DNA of 64,000 nucleotides from Dorea sp. CAG:317 (GCA_000433535.1 FR892666.1:61722-125721); one strand, 5' to 3'; counted from the stretch's first letter, positions 1 to 8,883 are shown. Translations and numbers: made by a program. Notes: generated from the letters alone by a model not told the origin.

Positions 1-322
1 CCAGCTGAAGAATAACGCCCTCCGGCTCTTTCTCCATCCACATCAAAAAGCTGAGTGAAGCAAGAATGATTGCCGGTATATATCGCTCTTCGTTAAGCAT
101 ACTGTAACATGCCGCAGCAGCAAAGATGGATAACTCCGGCACCCCAAGACAGAGGAGAAGCCATACCCATGGCAGTATTTGCCGAATCCGATAGGGAATC
201 TTCAAATTCCACAGACCAATATAAATTGCCGTCATAAGAAATGCCGACACAAACACAGCATCTGCCGGTACAAGTAACAGAAATACCATGCCATACAACA
301 TCAAAATGATCTGTCCGGTCAT
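1..322 (-). CDS. Sensor histidine kinase, N-terminal membrane part (partial)
   Basis: This reading frame starts at an ATG at 322, about six bases after an AGAGG ribosome site, and runs off the left edge with no stop. The roughly 107 visible residues are almost all hydrophobic: several membrane segments separated by short loops (for example LMLYGMVFLLLVPADAVF near the start and PAIILASLSFLMWM near the edge). No catalytic domain is visible because the gene is cut. Its divergent placement beside an ABC-2 type export operon matches the common Firmicute arrangement in which a NarL-type sensor kinase and response regulator control such a transporter. The kinase call is an inference from context and membrane topology; any other polytopic membrane protein is possible. 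Confidence 0.5.
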   Translation of the reverse strand, partial: MTGQIILMLYGMVFLLLVPADAVFVSAFLMTAIYIGLWNLKIPYRIRQILPWVWLLLCLGVPELSIFAAAACYSMLNEERYIPAIILASLSFLMWMEKEPEGVILQL

Positions 323-353
323 CCGCAGCCTCTTTCCTTTCTTTCCAAACAAA

Positions 354-375
354 GAAAATGACAATTGTCATTTTC
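354..375. promoter_or_regulatory. Perfect 22-bp palindrome, probable operator
   Basis: The 22 bases read identically on both strands, with core TGACAATTGTCA flanked by GAAAA/TTTTC. The site lies in the divergent gap between the membrane sensor gene and the ABC operon. Its centre is about 48 bases upstream of the predicted start of a weak rightward promoter (TTATGA at 379, TATAAA at 401), a usual place for an activator. It is also inside the leader of the leftward gene. The neighbouring two-component system or a repressor is the likely binder (inference). Confidence 0.55.
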
Positions 376-398
376 ACTTTATGACTTGTGACACTATC

Positions 399-427
399 AT
401 TATAAACAGAAGTTTTTTATACTACAA
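399..427 (-). promoter_or_regulatory. Promoter of the partial sensor gene
   Basis: On the minus strand TTGTAG and TATAAT are separated by exactly 17 bases, a good SigA promoter. Transcription would start near 392 and pass through the 22-bp palindrome before the ATG at 322. Confidence 0.5.
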
Positions 428-472
428 GTAACAAACGTCATAATTATATTTTAAAAGAAAGGAATTTCTGCA

Positions 473-1402
473 ATGATACATATTGAAAATCTAGTCAAGC
501 GCTATGGCTCTGTGCTGGCTCTTGACCATCTCAGTTTAGATATCCAAAAGGGTGAAATCTTCGGTCTTCTCGGTCCCAACGGTTCCGGCAAAACAACCGC
601 CATCGGCTGCATTCTCTCTCTTCTTAAATATGACAAGGGCACCGTCACTGTCTTCGGAGAAGAAATGCGTCCGGACAGTTATGAACTAAAGAAAGAAATC
701 GGTGTTGTCATGCAGAACGTCGCTGTCTTTGAACAAATGTCCGTCTGGGAAAATATCGATTATTTCTGTGGTCTGTATATCAAAGAAAAAAATCGCCGTC
801 ATAAGTTCGTGGAAGAAGCAATTGCATTTACCGGGCTTGAGGACTACCGCAAGGTACGCCCCGGAAAGCTATCCGGCGGACTTCTTCGAAGACTGAATAT
901 TGCCTGCGGTATCGTACACAAGCCAAAACTCATTATTCTGGATGAGCCGACAGTTGCTGTTGATCCACAGAGCCGAAACCGCATACTGGAAGGAATCTTA
1001 GAATTGAACCGACAGGGCTCTACTATCGTCTATACTTCCCACTATATGGAGGAAGTAGAACAGATCTGTTCCAAAATCGCAATCATTGACCACGGTCGTG
1101 TGCTTGCCTGCGGAACGAAGGATGAACTGAAAAAACTGCTCAAAACAGGAGAAACGATCACGATTGAAGCAATTGCCCTTGATGATAGTATCCTCAGGGA
1201 ATTACAGTCACTTCCCCATATTCTGGACATTACATACGAAGAACAGCGTCTGATCATTCGCTTAAGCAGTGCAAAGCATAATCTGGTGCGGATCCTGAAT
1301 TATCTTACAGAGCGCGAAATCTCATTTGGTCGTGTATTTTCCGAGCTTCCCACGCTCAATGATGTATTCCTCGAAATCACCGGAAAAGAACTGCGGGATT
1401 AG
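473..1402 (+). CDS. ABC-2 type transporter ATP-binding protein
   Basis: This 309-residue ATPase should power the two membrane proteins encoded just downstream. Walker A is GPNGSGKT (34-41), the Q-loop glutamine is at 81, the signature is LSGGL (133-137), Walker B is LIILDEP (153-159) and the H-loop histidine is in YTSHYMEE (190). The last ~90 residues form the extra C-terminal domain usual in drug, antibiotic or lantibiotic exporters of the CcmA/NatA type. An AAAGGAA ribosome site precedes the ATG. The gene is the first of three, with 12 bases to the next. The signature loop has LLRR where Q(Q/R)RR is commoner, a minor variation. The substrate is unknown; drug or peptide export is an inference. 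Confidence 0.93.
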   Translation: MIHIENLVKRYGSVLALDHLSLDIQKGEIFGLLGPNGSGKTTAIGCILSLLKYDKGTVTVFGEEMRPDSYELKKEIGVVMQNVAVFEQMSVWENIDYFCGLYIKEKNRRHKFVEEAIAFTGLEDYRKVRPGKLSGGLLRRLNIACGIVHKPKLIILDEPTVAVDPQSRNRILEGILELNRQGSTIVYTSHYMEEVEQICSKIAIIDHGRVLACGTKDELKKLLKTGETITIEAIALDDSILRELQSLPHILDITYEEQRLIIRLSSAKHNLVRILNYLTEREISFGRVFSELPTLNDVFLEITGKELRD

Positions 1403-1414
1403 GAGGTTCCTATT

Positions 1415-2557
1415 ATGTTATTTTTACTGAAATATCGCTTTTTACAAATTGTTCGGGAATTCTCTGTCATGTTTTGGGCACTTGCATTCCCACTCATACT
1501 TGCCACACTTTTTTATTTCAGTTTTGGCAGTGCGGGACTTTCTTCTACCGGGGAGTCTGAGTGGGATAAAATAAAGGTATGTGTTGTCACCAGCCAGCAG
1601 GAAACGGCCGATTCTGACGCATTTCTTAACTTTTTAGATGCAATGGAACAGCAAACATTAGAGATTCTCCCGTGCGATTCAGAAAAAGATGCTCTTGAAG
1701 CATTAAATCAGGGGACGATCAGCGGCATCTACTATGCCTCTGAATCGCCGTCTTTAAGCGTAGGAAAAAATGGATTACAGGAGAGTATCCTGACTTCGCT
1801 CCTTACGTCTTACACGCAGAATGCTGCCATGCTCAAAGAGATTGCCGCCTCACATCCTGAACATTTAGACGCAGCAATCCATGAAATCAGCAATTACCGG
1901 CAAATGGTGCAGGAAACATCCTTAGGCGGAGAAACTCTCGATCCAAACGTTCAATATTTTTTCGCCCTCATTGCTTACGCCTGTCTATCGGGAACCTTTC
2001 TCGGTGTCCGCGCAAGCTTTGACAGTCAGGCAAATTTGACGCCTCTGGGGGCAAGGCGCAGCATTACTCCGACACACCGTCTGACACTGATCCTCGTAGA
2101 TATGCTCGTCCTTACTGCCATTCACTTTATCAATATTATGATACTTACTGTTTATATCGGGAAAATCCTCGGCATCGGACTCGGCCATAACCTTCCCGCT
2201 CTGCTGCTTATCAACCTGATGGGAAGTATCATCGGCATAACACTGGGGCTTGCTTTTGGTTCTCTGACAAAGTTGTCTCTTAATATAAAATTAGGGCTTT
2301 CTGTTTTATTAACGCTGTTCCCGTCTTTTCTTGCCGGTCTTATGTTTGGCAATATGAAAAATATAATTGAACAGCATTTTCCTGTTCTGAACCGGATCAA
2401 TCCTGCGGCTGTATTAAGTGATGCTTATTATTGTATGGGAGTGTACAACGACATGGAACGGTTCACAAAATGTATACTCATTTTAGCTTTTATGAGTATC
2501 ATCCTTTTATTTGCAGCATTTTTAGGAATCAGGAGGGAACGTTATGACAGTATTTAA
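1415..2557 (+). CDS. ABC-2 type transporter permease
   Basis: This 380-residue membrane protein has the ABC2_membrane_3 layout: one N-terminal membrane helix (about 15-35), a long extracytoplasmic domain of ~150 residues, then five or six hydrophobic helices from about residue 185 to the end. It starts after an AGGAGG site, 12 bases after the ATPase gene, and its last 14 bases overlap the next permease gene, so the three are translationally coupled. It should form a heterodimeric channel with the downstream permease. The substrate cannot be read from the sequence. Confidence 0.88.
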   Translation: MLFLLKYRFLQIVREFSVMFWALAFPLILATLFYFSFGSAGLSSTGESEWDKIKVCVVTSQQETADSDAFLNFLDAMEQQTLEILPCDSEKDALEALNQGTISGIYYASESPSLSVGKNGLQESILTSLLTSYTQNAAMLKEIAASHPEHLDAAIHEISNYRQMVQETSLGGETLDPNVQYFFALIAYACLSGTFLGVRASFDSQANLTPLGARRSITPTHRLTLILVDMLVLTAIHFINIMILTVYIGKILGIGLGHNLPALLLINLMGSIIGITLGLAFGSLTKLSLNIKLGLSVLLTLFPSFLAGLMFGNMKNIIEQHFPVLNRINPAAVLSDAYYCMGVYNDMERFTKCILILAFMSIILLFAAFLGIRRERYDSI

Positions 2558-3698
2558 AGGATTTTTGACAATCGCAAAGAGAAATCTCGGAATGATGTTT
2601 CTTTATATTCTGATTTTTCTCACTATCAGTCTGTTCATTCAAAATGCACTCAGCGATTCCACAACCTCCGGTTTTCAGGCTGAATCTCTGCCTATTGCAG
2701 TCCTTGATCTGGACGGCGGAGAACTGGCAGAAGGAATGAAAGATTATCTTGCTTCCATCCACCATGTCAAAGAGCTTCCCAATGACCAGAGTTTCCTTCA
2801 GGAACGACTCTTCTATCGGGATATTTATTACGTCGTTACAATTCCTGAGAACTTCGAACAATTTTGCCTGTCCGGCAATGGGAAGCTTGCTGTGACTAAA
2901 ATTCCTGACAGTACCACCGGGTACTATGTAGATCAACAGATCAATGACTTTTTAAATCATATGCGGACATTAACAGCCGGAGGTTATTCTATATCTGAAG
3001 CGCTTCGTATAATCCGACAATCTGTCACCGCAGCGCCTGAGATCACTTTAATCGACAAGACAGGACATGACGGAAATGTACCGGCTCATGCATTTATGTT
3101 CCAATATATGCCTTATATCATTCTTTCCATCTTGTGCTACATATTGAGTTATATTATGATTTCATTTGGCAACCCGAATGTAAAGAATCGAATGCTTTGT
3201 TCCTGCATCTCTGCCCGAAGCATTAGCTGTCAGCTGATTCTCGGTCACATTGTCATCGGACTTGGCATCTGGATCATCTGCCTTTTAATGCCGATTGCTT
3301 TGTACGGGAAAGAATGTCTGAATGATCCGCATCTTCCGTACTACCTGCTAAACACGTTCCTTATGACGCTGGTATCACTGTCCATTGCCTTTCTCATCAG
3401 TTCTTTCCCAATAAAGGAAGAGATCATTAATGGAATCGTCAACGTCATTTCTCTTGGAATGTCATTTACCTGCGGAGTATTTGTCTCTATGGATATTCTT
3501 GGAGCAGGCGTTAAGAAAATTGCACACTTTCTTCCTGTATACTGGTATGAGCTTGCTAACAACACCCTTTCTTCTACTGCTTCTCTGACAGACTCACAGC
3601 TCCAGTCTCTCTGGCAGGCATATAGTATACAATTTCTCTTCGCAGTAACATTCGTGATTGCCGCAATGGTAATTCGAAAAAAACGATCGACCGTGTAA
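2544..3698 (+). CDS. ABC-2 type transporter permease, second subunit
   Basis: This 384-residue protein has the same architecture as its neighbour: one N-terminal helix, an extracytoplasmic domain (about 35-180) with the motif YYVVTIPENFEQ typical of ABC-2 permeases, and about six C-terminal helices. The ATG lies inside the end of the previous gene and is preceded by AGGAGGG. The paired permeases and single ATPase suggest a heteromeric exporter. The convergent dnaJ gene ends 37 bases further on. Confidence 0.88.
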   Translation: MTVFKGFLTIAKRNLGMMFLYILIFLTISLFIQNALSDSTTSGFQAESLPIAVLDLDGGELAEGMKDYLASIHHVKELPNDQSFLQERLFYRDIYYVVTIPENFEQFCLSGNGKLAVTKIPDSTTGYYVDQQINDFLNHMRTLTAGGYSISEALRIIRQSVTAAPEITLIDKTGHDGNVPAHAFMFQYMPYIILSILCYILSYIMISFGNPNVKNRMLCSCISARSISCQLILGHIVIGLGIWIICLLMPIALYGKECLNDPHLPYYLLNTFLMTLVSLSIAFLISSFPIKEEIINGIVNVISLGMSFTCGVFVSMDILGAGVKKIAHFLPVYWYELANNTLSSTASLTDSQLQSLWQAYSIQFLFAVTFVIAAMVIRKKRSTV

Positions 3699-3718
3699 CA
3701 GTACAAGAGTGTAAAATA

Positions 3719-3756
3719 AAAGAAGCTTCTGATGATTAATCATCAAAAGCTTCTTT
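3719..3756 (-). terminator. Terminator of the hrcA-dnaJ operon
   Basis: Arms AAAGAAGCTT and AAGCTTCTTT enclose a second near-palindromic stretch (GATGATTAATCATC). On the minus strand the hairpin is followed by TTTTATTTT. The 5' arm lies inside the last codons of dnaJ (KEAFDD-stop), so coding and terminating functions overlap. It also faces the convergent ABC operon. Confidence 0.75.
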
Positions 3757-4929
3757 CATTTTATCCATAAACCCTTTTTTCTTCTTGCCGTTCTTACCGG
3801 ATGTTTCATTTTTTTCATCTGCCACATGCAGTGTATTTCCGGTCAGCTCATCAAACTTGCGAAGCGCTTCTTTCGCTTCATGACTTAGTTTCTCCGGTGT
3901 CTGGATCACCAGTGTCACATAATGGTCGCCTCGAATCTGTGAATTACGCACGGACGGTACTCCTTTTCCTTTCAGACGCACCTTCGTATCTGTCTTCGTT
4001 CCCGGTTTAACATTATAAATGACATCGCCGTCCACTGTCTTAATCTTAATATCGGCTCCCAGCGCTGCCTGCGCAAAAGAAATCGGAACGGTAGAGAAAA
4101 TATGCATATCCTGACGCTGGAAGATCGGATGTCTGGATACCATCACCTCAACAAGAAGATCTCCTCTTGGTCCTCCGTTTACGCCCGGTTCTCCTTTTTC
4201 GCGGATACGTACGCTTTGACCATTATCAATACCGGCCGGAATGGATACAGATATTTTCTTACGGTTGGAAACATAACCTGTACCTCCGCAATCTGAACAT
4301 TTCTCACGGACAATCTTACCACTTCCGTGACAGTCCGGACAAGTCTGTACATTTTGAACAGTTCCAAAGAAAGACTGTTGTGTATACACCACTTGACCTT
4401 TTCCGCCGCATTTCGGACAGGTCTCCGGTGAAGTTCCGGGCTTTGCTCCTGTTCCGTTACAAGTCGGACACGGATCTTTTAAGACGACATCCAGCTCTTT
4501 CTCACAGCCAAACACAGCCTCTTCAAAAGTAATCCTTACACTCTTGCGGATATTCATTCCCTGCATAGGACCCTGGCTTGCACGTCCGCCTCTTCTGCCT
4601 CCGCCGAAAAGATCGCCGAAGATATCACCAAAGATATCACTGAAATCTGCGCCGCTGAAATCGAACCCTCCAAAACCGCCGGCTCCTCCGGCTCCGCCTT
4701 CAAATGCAGCATGACCAAACTGGTCGTACTGACGGCGTTTATCCGGATCACTTAAAATCGCATAAGCTTCGGAAGCTTCTTTGAACTTCTTTTCAGCCTC
4801 TGCATCACCCGGATTTACATCAGGATGATACTTCTTAGCAACCTTTCTATATGCTTTTTTTAATGTGGCATCATCCGCATCTTTGCTGACACCAAGCACC
4901 TCATAATAGTCTCTTTTAGTCTCTGCCAT
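3736..4929 (-). CDS. dnaJ: Chaperone DnaJ (Hsp40)
   Basis: DnaJ delivers unfolded proteins to DnaK and stimulates its ATPase. The 397 residues show a J domain with HPD at 35-37, a Gly/Phe-rich linker (about 75-115), four zinc-binding CxxCxGxG repeats (CPTCNGTG, CPKCGGKG, CPDCHGSG, CSDCGGTG, about 150-215) and the substrate-binding C-terminal domains, ending in a lysine-rich tail. Length and order are those of a class I DnaJ. An AGGAGAAGG site precedes the ATG. It is last in hrcA-grpE-dnaK-dnaJ and separated from dnaK by a strongly folded gap. Confidence 0.97.
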   Translation of the reverse strand: MAETKRDYYEVLGVSKDADDATLKKAYRKVAKKYHPDVNPGDAEAEKKFKEASEAYAILSDPDKRRQYDQFGHAAFEGGAGGAGGFGGFDFSGADFSDIFGDIFGDLFGGGRRGGRASQGPMQGMNIRKSVRITFEEAVFGCEKELDVVLKDPCPTCNGTGAKPGTSPETCPKCGGKGQVVYTQQSFFGTVQNVQTCPDCHGSGKIVREKCSDCGGTGYVSNRKKISVSIPAGIDNGQSVRIREKGEPGVNGGPRGDLLVEVMVSRHPIFQRQDMHIFSTVPISFAQAALGADIKIKTVDGDVIYNVKPGTKTDTKVRLKGKGVPSVRNSQIRGDHYVTLVIQTPEKLSHEAKEALRKFDELTGNTLHVADEKNETSGKNGKKKKGFMDKMKEAFDD

Positions 4930-4949
4930 AAAACCTTCTCCTTACATAA

Positions 4950-5087
4950 GGAAGTTCTGTCTAAACGTAGGAAATCTGCGGAACCAGACTTATGAAACAT
5001 TTCGCCAGGTTCCGCAGAACAACCTTTGTACCGGCAAAGGGACACCTTACGTTATCCCTTTGCTAAGTGTTCTGGGTTTAGACTTCC
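4950..5087 (-). other. Structured dnaK-dnaJ intercistronic RNA
   Basis: The gap can fold into a three-way structure. The outer stem pairs GGAAG/TCTAAAC (4950-4966, with a 5-base bulge) with GTTTAGACTTCC (5076-5087), which overlaps the dnaK stop. The two inner hairpins are TCTGCGGAACC/GGTTCCGCAGA (4975-5018, 11 bp) and GCAAAGGGA/TCCCTTTGC (5034-5063, 9 bp). A processing or mRNA-stability site that sets the dnaK:dnaJ ratio is a reasonable inference. Confidence 0.55.
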
Positions 5088-6958
5088 TTATAATCTCCAT
5101 CTACAACATCATCACCCTGGAATCCTTCCGGTGCCGGACCTGCGCCTGCACCCATATCCGGGCCTGCACCCTGAGCTCCGGCTCCCGCTGCTGCGCCAGC
5201 CTGCTCATACATCTTTGTGAATAATTTCTGAGCGCTCTCTGTAAGTTTCTCTTTTCCTGCCTTGATCTCTGCGATCTGCGCATCAGACATATCTTCCATA
5301 TTTACTTTCTCAAGTAATTCTTTTAATGCTTTGCAATCTGCTTCTACTGCTGCCTTATCTGCTCCGTCAAGCTTATCGCCAACTTCTCCGAGTGCTTTCT
5401 CTGTCTGGAAAACCATAGCATCTGCTTCGTTCTTAGCGTCAATGCCTTCTTTACGTTTCTTATCCTGAGCTTCGAAAGCTGCTGCCTCTTTTACAGCTTT
5501 ATCGATATCTTCGTCAGACATGTTAGAACCTGCTGTAATTGTAATATGCTGCTCTTTTCCTGTTCCAAGGTCTTTTGCAGATACATTTACGATACCATTT
5601 GCATCAATATCGAAAGTAACTTCGATCTGTGGGATTCCACGTGGAGCTGGTGCGATTCCATCCAGTCGGAACTGTCCCAGAGATTTGTTATCTCTTGCGA
5701 ACTGTCTCTCACCCTGTACAACGTTGATGTCTACTGCTGTCTGATTATCTGCTGCTGTAGAGAAGATCTGGCTCTTCTTTGTAGGGATTGTTGTATTTCT
5801 TTCAATTAATCTTGTAGCAACGCCACCCATTGTCTCAATAGAAAGAGAAAGAGGTGTTACATCAAGAAGAAGGATATCGCCTGCGCCGGCATCTCCTGCA
5901 AGTTTACCACCCTGTACGGAAGCACCGAGTGCTACACATTCATCTGGGTTCAGAGATTTGCTTGGCTCTTTACCTGTCAGTCGTTTTACTTCTTCCTGTA
6001 CTGCCGGAATACGTGTAGAACCACCTACGAGAAGTACCTGACCGAGTTCAGAAGCAGAGATTCCTGCATCAGAGAGTGCTCTCTGTACCGGCTCAGATGT
6101 CTTCATTACAAGATCATGTGTTAATTCATCGAATTTTGCTCTTGTAAGGTTCATATCAAAATGTTTTGGTCCTTCAGCAGTTGCTGTGATGAATGGAAGG
6201 TTGATGTTAGATGTTGTTGCGGAAGAAAGTTCTTTTTTCGCTTTCTCAGCAGCTTCTTTTAATCTCTGAAGCGCCATCTTATCTGTAGATAAGTCTACAC
6301 CTTCCTGTTTCTTGAATTCAGCGATCATGTAATCTGTGATCTTCTGGTCAAAGTCATCTCCGCCGAGTCTGTTGTTACCTGCTGTAGATAATACTTCGAT
6401 AACACCGTCACCGATTTCAATAATGGATACATCAAATGTGCCGCCGCCTAAGTCATATACCATGATTTTCTGTTCTTTCTCGTTGTCAAGACCATATGCT
6501 AATGCTGCCGCTGTAGGCTCGTTGATGATACGTTTTACATCAAGACCTGCAATTTTACCGGCATCTTTTGTTGCCTGACGCTGAGCATCATTAAAGTAAG
6601 CAGGTACTGTAATAACAGCTTCTGTTACTTTTTCTCCCAAATATCCTTCTGCGTCTGCTTTTAATTTCTGAAGTGTCATTGCAGAAATTTCCTGTGGAGA
6701 ATATTTTTTGTCATCAATTGTTACTCTGAAATCAGAACCCATTTCTCTTTTAATAGAAGAGATTGTTCTCTCAGCATTTGTAACTGCCTGACGTTTTGCA
6801 GGTTCACCTACAAGACGCTCTCCAGTTTTTGTAAATGCAACAACAGATGGGGTTGTTCTTGCTCCTTCTGTATTTGTGATAACGGTTGGCTGTCCGCCTT
6901 CCATAACTGCTACACAGCTGTTTGTTGTTCCTAAGTCGATACCAATAATTTTACCCAT
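5078..6958 (-). CDS. dnaK: Chaperone DnaK (Hsp70)
   Basis: This ATP-dependent chaperone works with DnaJ and GrpE in the cytoplasm. The 626 residues begin with the nucleotide-binding motif IGIDLGTTNSCVAV, continue with YDLGGGTFDVS and LLVGGSTRIP, and then the beta-sandwich substrate domain (LLLDVTPLSLSIETMGG) and the helical lid. A Gly/Ala-rich tail ends in DVVDGDYKEV. A strong AGGAGG precedes the ATG. It is the third gene of the hrcA operon. Confidence 0.98.
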   Translation of the reverse strand: MGKIIGIDLGTTNSCVAVMEGGQPTVITNTEGARTTPSVVAFTKTGERLVGEPAKRQAVTNAERTISSIKREMGSDFRVTIDDKKYSPQEISAMTLQKLKADAEGYLGEKVTEAVITVPAYFNDAQRQATKDAGKIAGLDVKRIINEPTAAALAYGLDNEKEQKIMVYDLGGGTFDVSIIEIGDGVIEVLSTAGNNRLGGDDFDQKITDYMIAEFKKQEGVDLSTDKMALQRLKEAAEKAKKELSSATTSNINLPFITATAEGPKHFDMNLTRAKFDELTHDLVMKTSEPVQRALSDAGISASELGQVLLVGGSTRIPAVQEEVKRLTGKEPSKSLNPDECVALGASVQGGKLAGDAGAGDILLLDVTPLSLSIETMGGVATRLIERNTTIPTKKSQIFSTAADNQTAVDINVVQGERQFARDNKSLGQFRLDGIAPAPRGIPQIEVTFDIDANGIVNVSAKDLGTGKEQHITITAGSNMSDEDIDKAVKEAAAFEAQDKKRKEGIDAKNEADAMVFQTEKALGEVGDKLDGADKAAVEADCKALKELLEKVNMEDMSDAQIAEIKAGKEKLTESAQKLFTKMYEQAGAAAGAGAQGAGPDMGAGAGPAPEGFQGDDVVDGDYKEV

Positions 6959-6998
6959 GATAAATTCCTCCTAAATTTTTTGCTGAATATTATATGAA

Positions 6999-7068
6999 GT
7001 TCTGTTCGCTAAGCTCGAAATTACCTCGCTAATCTCACAGAACGACCTCGCACTACGTGCTTTCGGTC
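6999..7068 (-). other. Hairpins in the grpE-dnaK gap
   Basis: GTTCTGT (6999-7005) pairs with ACAGAAC (7037-7043), and GACC-GCAC pairs with GTGC-GGTC (7044-7068), which reaches the grpE stop codon. The same GTTCTG/CAGAAC words occur in the dnaK-dnaJ gap. Likely mRNA folding between cistrons; no U-tract, so not an obvious terminator. Confidence 0.35.
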
Positions 7069-7726
7069 AGTTAGCTACTTTTACCATACTGTGTCTCACA
7101 ATGGAATCACGGTATGTATACCCTTTCTGAAATTCTTCGGCTACAATATTTTCACCGAAATTCTCATCCTCCACATGCATCACCGCATTGTGTAAATTCG
7201 GGTCAAATTCCTTTCCTACCGCTTCGATAGGTTTCACCTCGATTTCTTCCAGTGTTGTCATCAAGTGCTTATACACTTTCTCCATTCCCTGGACAAATGG
7301 ATCGTCTTTCTCTTCTTCCTTCACTGCATCCAATCCTCTTTCGAAATTGTCTACAACCGGAAGAATCTTTTCTATGATATCTTTCGCTCCAACTTCGTAC
7401 ATCTGAGATTTCTCTTTGTCTGTACGCTTGCGGAAGTTATCAAACTCTGCCATTTGACGAGTGAGTCTGTCAGTCAGTTCCTCAATCTTCTCATCTTTTT
7501 TATCTTTTTTATTTTTCTTGCCAAATAATTTCTTCTCTGACTTCTTATCTTCTTCGCTTTCTTCTGTCTTGACTTCGGTTTCTTCTGCTTCTTTTTCTTC
7601 TGTCTCTTCCTCTGCCATCTCTTCTGTTCCGGCTTCAGTCTCTTCTGCTTCCTGCGCGTTTTTCTTCGCTTCCTCCACCGCTTCTTTTACCATTTCTTCC
7701 TGACTTTTATCCTGTTTATTTTCCAA
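7067..7726 (-). CDS. grpE: Nucleotide exchange factor GrpE
   Basis: GrpE releases ADP from DnaK. The protein has a very acidic, low-complexity first half (Glu/Lys/Thr-rich), a long coiled-coil helix (about EKIEELTDRLTRQMAEFDNFRKR) and the C-terminal beta domain ending in YRDSIVRHSMVKV. I place the start at TTG 7726, five bases after GGGAG; the in-frame GTG at 7738 sits directly against AAAGG with no spacing. The product is 219 residues (223 from the GTG). hrcA ends 17 bases upstream. Confidence 0.93.
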   Translation of the reverse strand: MENKQDKSQEEMVKEAVEEAKKNAQEAEETEAGTEEMAEEETEEKEAEETEVKTEESEEDKKSEKKLFGKKNKKDKKDEKIEELTDRLTRQMAEFDNFRKRTDKEKSQMYEVGAKDIIEKILPVVDNFERGLDAVKEEEKDDPFVQGMEKVYKHLMTTLEEIEVKPIEAVGKEFDPNLHNAVMHVEDENFGENIVAEEFQKGYTYRDSIVRHSMVKVAN

Positions 7727-7743
7727 CGGTTCTCCCACCTTTC

Positions 7744-8787
7744 TTATTTTTTCTGATGAAACATCTGATCCAGTTCATTTTGAAGACGCTTCATTGATTT
7801 CAGCACATGTTCGTAATCCATGCGCTTCGGACCGATAATTCCTATGGTTCCCTTCATTCCGTCTCCCAATTCATACGTCGCAGTCACTACACTGCAGTCT
7901 TTCATCGTCTGAACCGGCGTCTCATCTCCGATATATACTTGAATTCCTGTATTTTCTTCTTGTGCAAGTGTCTGTGTCACAAGCTCTGTAAGCTGCTGTT
8001 TTTCTTCAAATGCACTGATAATATCCTGCGCACTCTCCTTATCCGAGAGTTCCGGGTATTTGAAAATGTTCGTTGCGCCACTTGTATAGATCTGCATATC
8101 TTCGTCAATCTGTATCGCATCCGCAACTGCATCCAATACATTTCCGACAACCATACTGTGGATGCCTGCCTGCTCTTTTAACCGGGCGATCAATCCGAGA
8201 TTAATCTCTTCGATCGACATTCCGTTGAGCGTTGTGTTAAGCAGCATATTCAGCTTTAACAAATTCTCATTGCTGAGAGGTTCTTCTAAATTAATGATCT
8301 TATTCTTGATCACATTTCCACTGAGAACGATCACTGCAATGATCTGCTCTTCATCCACCATGGACAACTGAATAAACTTGATCTTGTTGACATTGTTCAT
8401 AGGAGTGGAGACCATCGTCGCATAGTTCGTACTGCTCGCCAGCACTTTCGCTGCCTGCTTTAGAAGCTGTTCCATTTTATCAGCCTTCTCCAGCATCTGC
8501 TCCTGCTTATCGTTTAACTCCTGCTCCTTTTCTTCCATTAGGATATCTACATAAAGGCGATAACCCTTATCCGAAGGAATTCGTCCTGCTGATGTATGAG
8601 GCTGCATAATGTAGCCAAGCTCTTCCAGATCTGCCATCTCGTTTCGAATCGTCGCAGAACTCAGATTCAAGTCCGTATACTTCGAAATTGTCCGAGAACC
8701 AACCGGCTCGCCAGTTTCCAGATATGTCCGAATGATCGCGTATAGGATTTTCAGTTTTCTATCACTCAATCCATGCTCTGTCACCAT
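7744..8787 (-). CDS. hrcA: Heat-inducible transcription repressor HrcA
   Basis: HrcA binds CIRCE and represses the heat-shock operon; its folding depends on GroEL in studied species. The N-terminal winged helix (about 1-75, SDRKLKILYAIIRTYLETGE and TIRNEMADLEELGYI) is followed by the GAF-like dimer and inserted domains. I place the start at ATG 8787, seven bases after GGGAGG. An upstream in-frame start would fall inside CIRCE. The product is then 347 residues, normal for the family. First gene of the operon, so autoregulated. Confidence 0.95.
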   Translation of the reverse strand: MVTEHGLSDRKLKILYAIIRTYLETGEPVGSRTISKYTDLNLSSATIRNEMADLEELGYIMQPHTSAGRIPSDKGYRLYVDILMEEKEQELNDKQEQMLEKADKMEQLLKQAAKVLASSTNYATMVSTPMNNVNKIKFIQLSMVDEEQIIAVIVLSGNVIKNKIINLEEPLSNENLLKLNMLLNTTLNGMSIEEINLGLIARLKEQAGIHSMVVGNVLDAVADAIQIDEDMQIYTSGATNIFKYPELSDKESAQDIISAFEEKQQLTELVTQTLAQEENTGIQVYIGDETPVQTMKDCSVVTATYELGDGMKGTIGIIGPKRMDYEHVLKSMKRLQNELDQMFHQKK

Positions 8788-8813
8788 CTGCATTCCTCCC
8801 TTCGATTTCTTTA

Positions 8814-8840
8814 TTAGCACTCTTTAAATTCGAGTGCTAA
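8814..8840. promoter_or_regulatory. CIRCE operator
   Basis: TTAGCACTC, nine bases, GAGTGCTAA: a perfect match to the HrcA-binding CIRCE element. It lies between the promoter and the hrcA start, so bound HrcA should block transcription of the whole operon. Confidence 0.97.
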
Positions 8841-8854
8841 CATCTTTCGAATAT

Positions 8855-8883
8855 AATTTATCACTCCGATTTTCGTTTGTCAA
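8855..8883 (-). promoter_or_regulatory. SigA promoter of the hrcA operon
   Basis: On the minus strand TTGACA is followed after 17 bases by TAAATT. The predicted start point falls just before CIRCE, the standard arrangement for this regulon. Confidence 0.75.

Noticed and set aside
93..377. A 94-residue open frame at the left edge
   Set aside because: It is a shadow of the real membrane-protein frame starting at 322; it is Cys-rich and has no sensible domain.
8788..8820. Upstream extension of HrcA
   Set aside because: It would start inside CIRCE and lacks a ribosome site; GGGAGG points to 8787.
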